Assembly: GCA_964017045.1 (NCBI GenBank)
Contig: OZ024795.1
Span: 55,281,350-55,345,349 of the forward strand
DNA: 64,000 bases
Direction of reading: 5' to 3'
Origin: Omphiscola glabra
Taxonomy: Eukaryota > Mollusca > Gastropoda > Lymnaeidae
Both the position numbers and the translations under genes were made by a program. Below the pieces are notes generated by a model. The model worked only from the letters and a program-made list of their open reading frames with translations. It did no database searches and was not told the origin of the DNA. Of the stretch, positions 63,001 through 64,000 are shown in pieces. How positions within the stretch are numbered: the stretch's first letter is position 1; each line of letters opens with the position of its first letter.

Positions 63001-64000
63001 ATACTTCTGCTTGGGAACAGTTCATCACATGGATACTTCTGCTTGGGAACAGTTCATCAGATGGATACTTCTGCTTGGGAACAGTTCATCACATGGATAC
63101 TTCTGCTTGGGAACAGTTCATCACATGGATACTTCTGCTTGGGAACAGTTCATCACATGGATACTTCTGCTTGGGAACAGTTCATCACATGGATACTTCT
63201 GCTTGGGAACAGTTCATCACATGGATACTTCTGTTTGGGAACAGTTCATCACATGGATACTTCTGTTTGGGAACAGTTCATCAGATGGATACTTCTGCTT
63301 GGGAACAATTCATCACATGGATACTTCTGTTTGGGAACAGTTCAAACTTCACCAATTGAGTTTGGTGCGTTTTTTTTATTAAAGAAATTGGTAAAAGGGT
63401 ACAAGGTAGCTCTGTAAAATGGTTACGAGGTAGCTCTGTAGAAAGGGTATGAAGTAGCTCTGTAGAAAGGGTATGAGGTAGCTCTGTAAAAAGGGTATGA
63501 GGTAGCTCTGTAAAAAGGGTATGAGGTAGCTCTGTTAAAAGGGTATGAGGTAGCTCTATTAAAGGGTATGAGGTAGGTCTATAAAAGGGTATGAGGTAGC
63601 TCTGTAAAAAGGGTATGAGGTAGCTCTGTAAAAGGGTATGAGGTAGCTATGTTAAAAGGGTATGAGGTAGCTCTATTAAAGGGTGTGAGGTAGCTCTATA
63701 AAAGGGTATGAGGTAGCTCTATTAAAGGGTATGGGGTAGGTCTATTAAAGGGTATGGGGTAGGTCTATAAAAGATGAATGGAATGGAACCAATGCTCTGA
63801 CTTGAAAAGACACCAGAAATCTGGCAAACGTGATAGCAACTGCTAGATTGTTTCTTGCTATCACAGGGACCAATGTAATGGGTAGATTGTTGTTGTTCAT
63901 CTTGCAATCACTGGGACCCATGTAAAATGTAGATAGTTGTTGTTGATCTTGCTACTAACTCTAAATGTGTAACGAGTTCTTGGCCCTCTCCATCTAGGGA
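48784..64000 (+). CDS. 5' part of a DUF4062-containing protein, NWD1/NWD2-like; continues past the window
   Basis: Exons are 48784-48900, 52821-52932, 53866-53912, 54485-54594, 58117-58272, 60038-60165 and 60378-60577. Phases agree, and a next exon probably begins at 63998. About 290 residues are visible. An alternative pair of splice sites between exons 4 and 5 (54598/58124) is also in frame and changes one residue. The first 200 residues (MASAAKVMNWSEPPDPDIRD, later DVILPNLVKRPQHMKVSQV) are basic and not recognised. Then SELRIYVSSTP|DLQEEREFL, EVAYPKIRELCENMGLNCHV and VDMR match the start of DUF4062. The block ends SVGPYFV, where NWD1/NWD2 have GP.FV. In those proteins a NACHT NTPase and WD repeats follow; here that is inference. 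An in-frame Gly codon at 63998 fits NWD2-like FVG. Six of seven introns hold minisatellites. Confidence 0.75.
49262..50520. repeat. Minisatellite, 67-bp unit, about 19 copies (NWD-like intron 1)
   Basis: The unit is GAAGGAGTACATGACATTTA, TGTTATGTACTGCCAAGGTC, CTACAAGTGTGTAGCTAGAG, AATGTGT. The central copies are almost identical, and differences concentrate in the last four copies (TGCCACG, TATAAG). Confidence 0.95.
50733..50821 (-). mobile_element. SPIN-like hAT element, one end only, minus orientation
   Basis: On the minus strand it starts CAGTGGTTCTCAACCTAGGG and continues GTCGCGACCCCTTTGGGGGT, then CTAAGACCATTGGAAAAT. The next plus-strand bases CTCTAGGT fit the nTCTAGAn target of this family. 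The other end is not visible. Confidence 0.7.
51040..52403. repeat. Minisatellite, 42-bp unit, about 32 copies (NWD-like intron 1)
   Basis: The unit is AAGTTAAGAAAAACAATATC then ATTGTTCCTACTGTCCAAAT plus AC. Only a few positions vary (AAG/AGG, CTG/TTG, CAA/CAT/CCA). The unit length is divisible by three and free of stops in three frames, so it yields 420-460-codon frames on both strands. Confidence 0.97.
52485..52677 (+). mobile_element. SPIN-like non-autonomous hAT element, about 193 bp
   Basis: The left end is CAGCGGTTCTCAACCTGTGG, followed by ATCGCGACCCCTTTGGGGGT. Later parts read GAACTGTATGAAAGGGTCGC, and the worn right end is AACCACTT. The flanks ATCTAAAA (52477-52484) and ATCTAAGG (52678-52685) form an imperfect 8-bp duplication of the nTCTAnnn kind. 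The whole agrees with what I remember of SPIN_NA hAT elements. Confidence 0.75.
52990..53115. mobile_element. Possible one-ended relative of the TTA-type MITEs
   Basis: GGGCCCTTCGTAAATGACGT followed by CACGC and a GACCCCTCCCC / poly-C interior resembles one half of the element at 30277-30660. No matching second end was found. Confidence 0.4.
53325..53835. repeat. Minisatellite, 34-bp unit, about 15 copies (NWD-like intron 2)
   Basis: The unit is ATGTTATTAAATGTGTAGTT then CATGGTGCTGTACC. The array ends about 30 bp before the exon 3 acceptor. Confidence 0.95.
53980..54006. repeat. (CA)n microsatellite
   Basis: A CA run of about 26 bp in intron 3, preceded by poly-C and poly-T. Confidence 0.9.
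54085..54450. repeat. Minisatellite, 37-bp unit, about 10 copies (NWD-like intron 3)
   Basis: The unit is ATCAGGTATCAATCATACCA then TTCTATCACATCAACAT. It ends about 35 bp before exon 4. Confidence 0.95.
54659..54947. repeat. Minisatellite, 41-bp unit, 7 near-perfect copies (NWD-like intron 4)
   Basis: The unit is ACTGTCTTGATTGCTTGAGT then GCGTGTCAGACCACCACGCC plus T. Copies appear identical. Confidence 0.97.
55145..56135. repeat. Higher-order minisatellite of two 50/51-bp unit types, split by a MITE
   Basis: Type A (AAATCATGTCATAACTTGGC, GTAGCCCCTGAGTTCTTTGT) tends to alternate with type B (AAAGCATGTCATAACTGGAC, ATAGCCCCTGAGTTCTTGGT), giving a roughly 100-bp higher-order unit. The array is interrupted at 55589-55995 and resumes until about 56135. 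Confidence 0.9.
55589..55995. mobile_element. 407-bp MITE with TTA target duplication, PIF/Harbinger-like
   Basis: The left end GGGGCTGTCCAT and right end ATGGACAGCCCC are perfect 12-bp inverted repeats. TTA flanks both ends (55586-55588 and 55996-55998). The host tandem unit reads GGGCCTTATGTAAA uninterrupted elsewhere, so the insertion duplicated exactly TTA. The interior has G-rich tracts and repeated TTGTTGACAAGGGGGAGG motifs and no frame. TWA duplications are typical of PIF/Harbinger; assignment to that superfamily is inferred. Confidence 0.85.
56376..56860. repeat. Minisatellite, 18-bp unit, about 27 copies
   Basis: The unit is ATCACGTTATCACACCCC, with occasional 17-bp copies (ACACCC). 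It lies in NWD-like intron 4. Confidence 0.95.
56866..58100. repeat. Minisatellite, 62-bp unit, about 20 copies, adjoining exon 5
   Basis: The unit is CAGACCATCACCTCATGCCC, TTTATCTCCATCAGTGTACA, ACAGAAGGGCATTCTCTCTC, AT. It has no stop in any forward frame, so 600-640-codon frames run through it. The last copy ends 17 bp before the acceptor chosen for exon 5. Each unit contains a pyrimidine-rich TCTCCATCAG that resembles a 3' splice site. Confidence 0.95.
58264..58790. repeat. Minisatellite, 39-bp unit, about 13 copies, spanning the exon 5 donor
   Basis: The unit is CCACAAAGGTAGGTGTTGAC then CCCCACAGTCAAGAGTGGC. Its first 9 bases are the end of exon 5, so each copy carries the same donor context AAAG|GTAGGT. 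Confidence 0.95.
58800..60037. other. Rest of NWD-like intron 5
   Basis: Contains a degenerate array of about 45-bp units at 59598-59815 (GTGTGTCTGCCTCTAGCTCA, CATATACCTGTATCCCATAC). The remainder shows no supported exon. Confidence 0.5.
60557..61318. repeat. Minisatellite, 69/70-bp unit, about 11 copies, spanning the exon 7 donor
   Basis: The unit is GTTGGGCCGTACTTCATTGT, GAGGAATAGATATCATACTG, TCTCCCACATCTATTCCTTC, CTGTCTATCT. The first copy overlaps the last 20 bases of exon 7, so the donor (GTT|GTGAGG) is repeated in every unit. Confidence 0.95.
61517..63345. repeat. Minisatellite, 32-bp unit, about 57 copies
   Basis: The unit is ATCACATGGATACTTCTGCT then TGGGAACAGTTC. One position is two-state (GCTTGG or GTTTGG), and otherwise copies are almost invariant. 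No stop occurs in plus frames, which creates frames of 255-630 codons. NWD-like intron 7. Confidence 0.97.
63380..63775. repeat. Minisatellite, about 21-25-bp unit, about 17 copies
   Basis: The unit is AAAGGGTATGAGGTAGCTCT plus GTAA or ATT, with length variants. Confidence 0.9.
63815..63960. repeat. Degenerate repeat of about 55 bp, 2-3 copies
   Basis: Segments around AGATTGTTGTTGTTCATCTT and CACTGGGACCCATGTAA recur with divergence. Placed just before the putative last acceptor. Confidence 0.6.

Noticed and set aside
61525..63417. Frames of 255-630 codons
   Set aside because: The 32-bp array has no stop in plus frames; all readings give the same low-complexity peptides.

Overview
The window is nuclear DNA from an animal, most likely a mollusc and probably a gastropod. 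It carries intron-rich genes with GT-AG junctions, AT-rich non-coding DNA, a ciliary (IFT) gene, DNA transposons with readable ends, LINE fragments and very many minisatellites. The species cannot be fixed from the sequence alone.

Layout. The gene-rich part is 1-38 kb. PCNA (+, 938-6645, 6 exons) converges on TMA16 (-, 9433-12181, 2 exons). TMA16 is head to head with MRPL12 (+, 12477-17978, 5 exons), with 295 bp between the start codons. MRPL12 converges on a cytosolic-type serine hydroxymethyltransferase (-, 20403-24434, 7 coding exons). CLUAP1/IFT38 (-, 27140-37963, 12 exons) follows on the same strand. All five were rebuilt exon by exon with consistent phases and near-family lengths (261, 193, 196, 465 and 421 aa). 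MRPL12 intron 4 holds a decayed piggyBac element. Other introns hold terminal-inverted-repeat elements, LTR-like pieces and short arrays.

From 38 to 48.7 kb no host gene is visible. There are LINE remnants, C/G tracts, an hAT-like fragment and about ten tandem-repeat families. One of these sits inside a larger duplication.

From 48784 to the end of the window lies the 5' part of a large gene (+). Its seventh exon encodes a DUF4062-type segment like that of the NACHT/WD-repeat (NWD1/NWD2) proteins. The gene runs off the right edge, with its next acceptor apparently 3 bp before the end. Six of its seven visible introns are filled with minisatellites (units of about 18 to 70 bp). Two arrays begin at an exon-intron junction and carry copies of the 5' splice site. 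The introns also hold two SPIN-like hAT copies and a 407-bp element with a TTA target duplication, inserted into a tandem array so that the empty site can be read.

The five housekeeping genes have unrelated roles: DNA replication, ribosome assembly, mitochondrial translation, one-carbon metabolism and intraflagellar transport. No operon-like logic is implied beyond the shared TMA16/MRPL12 promoter.
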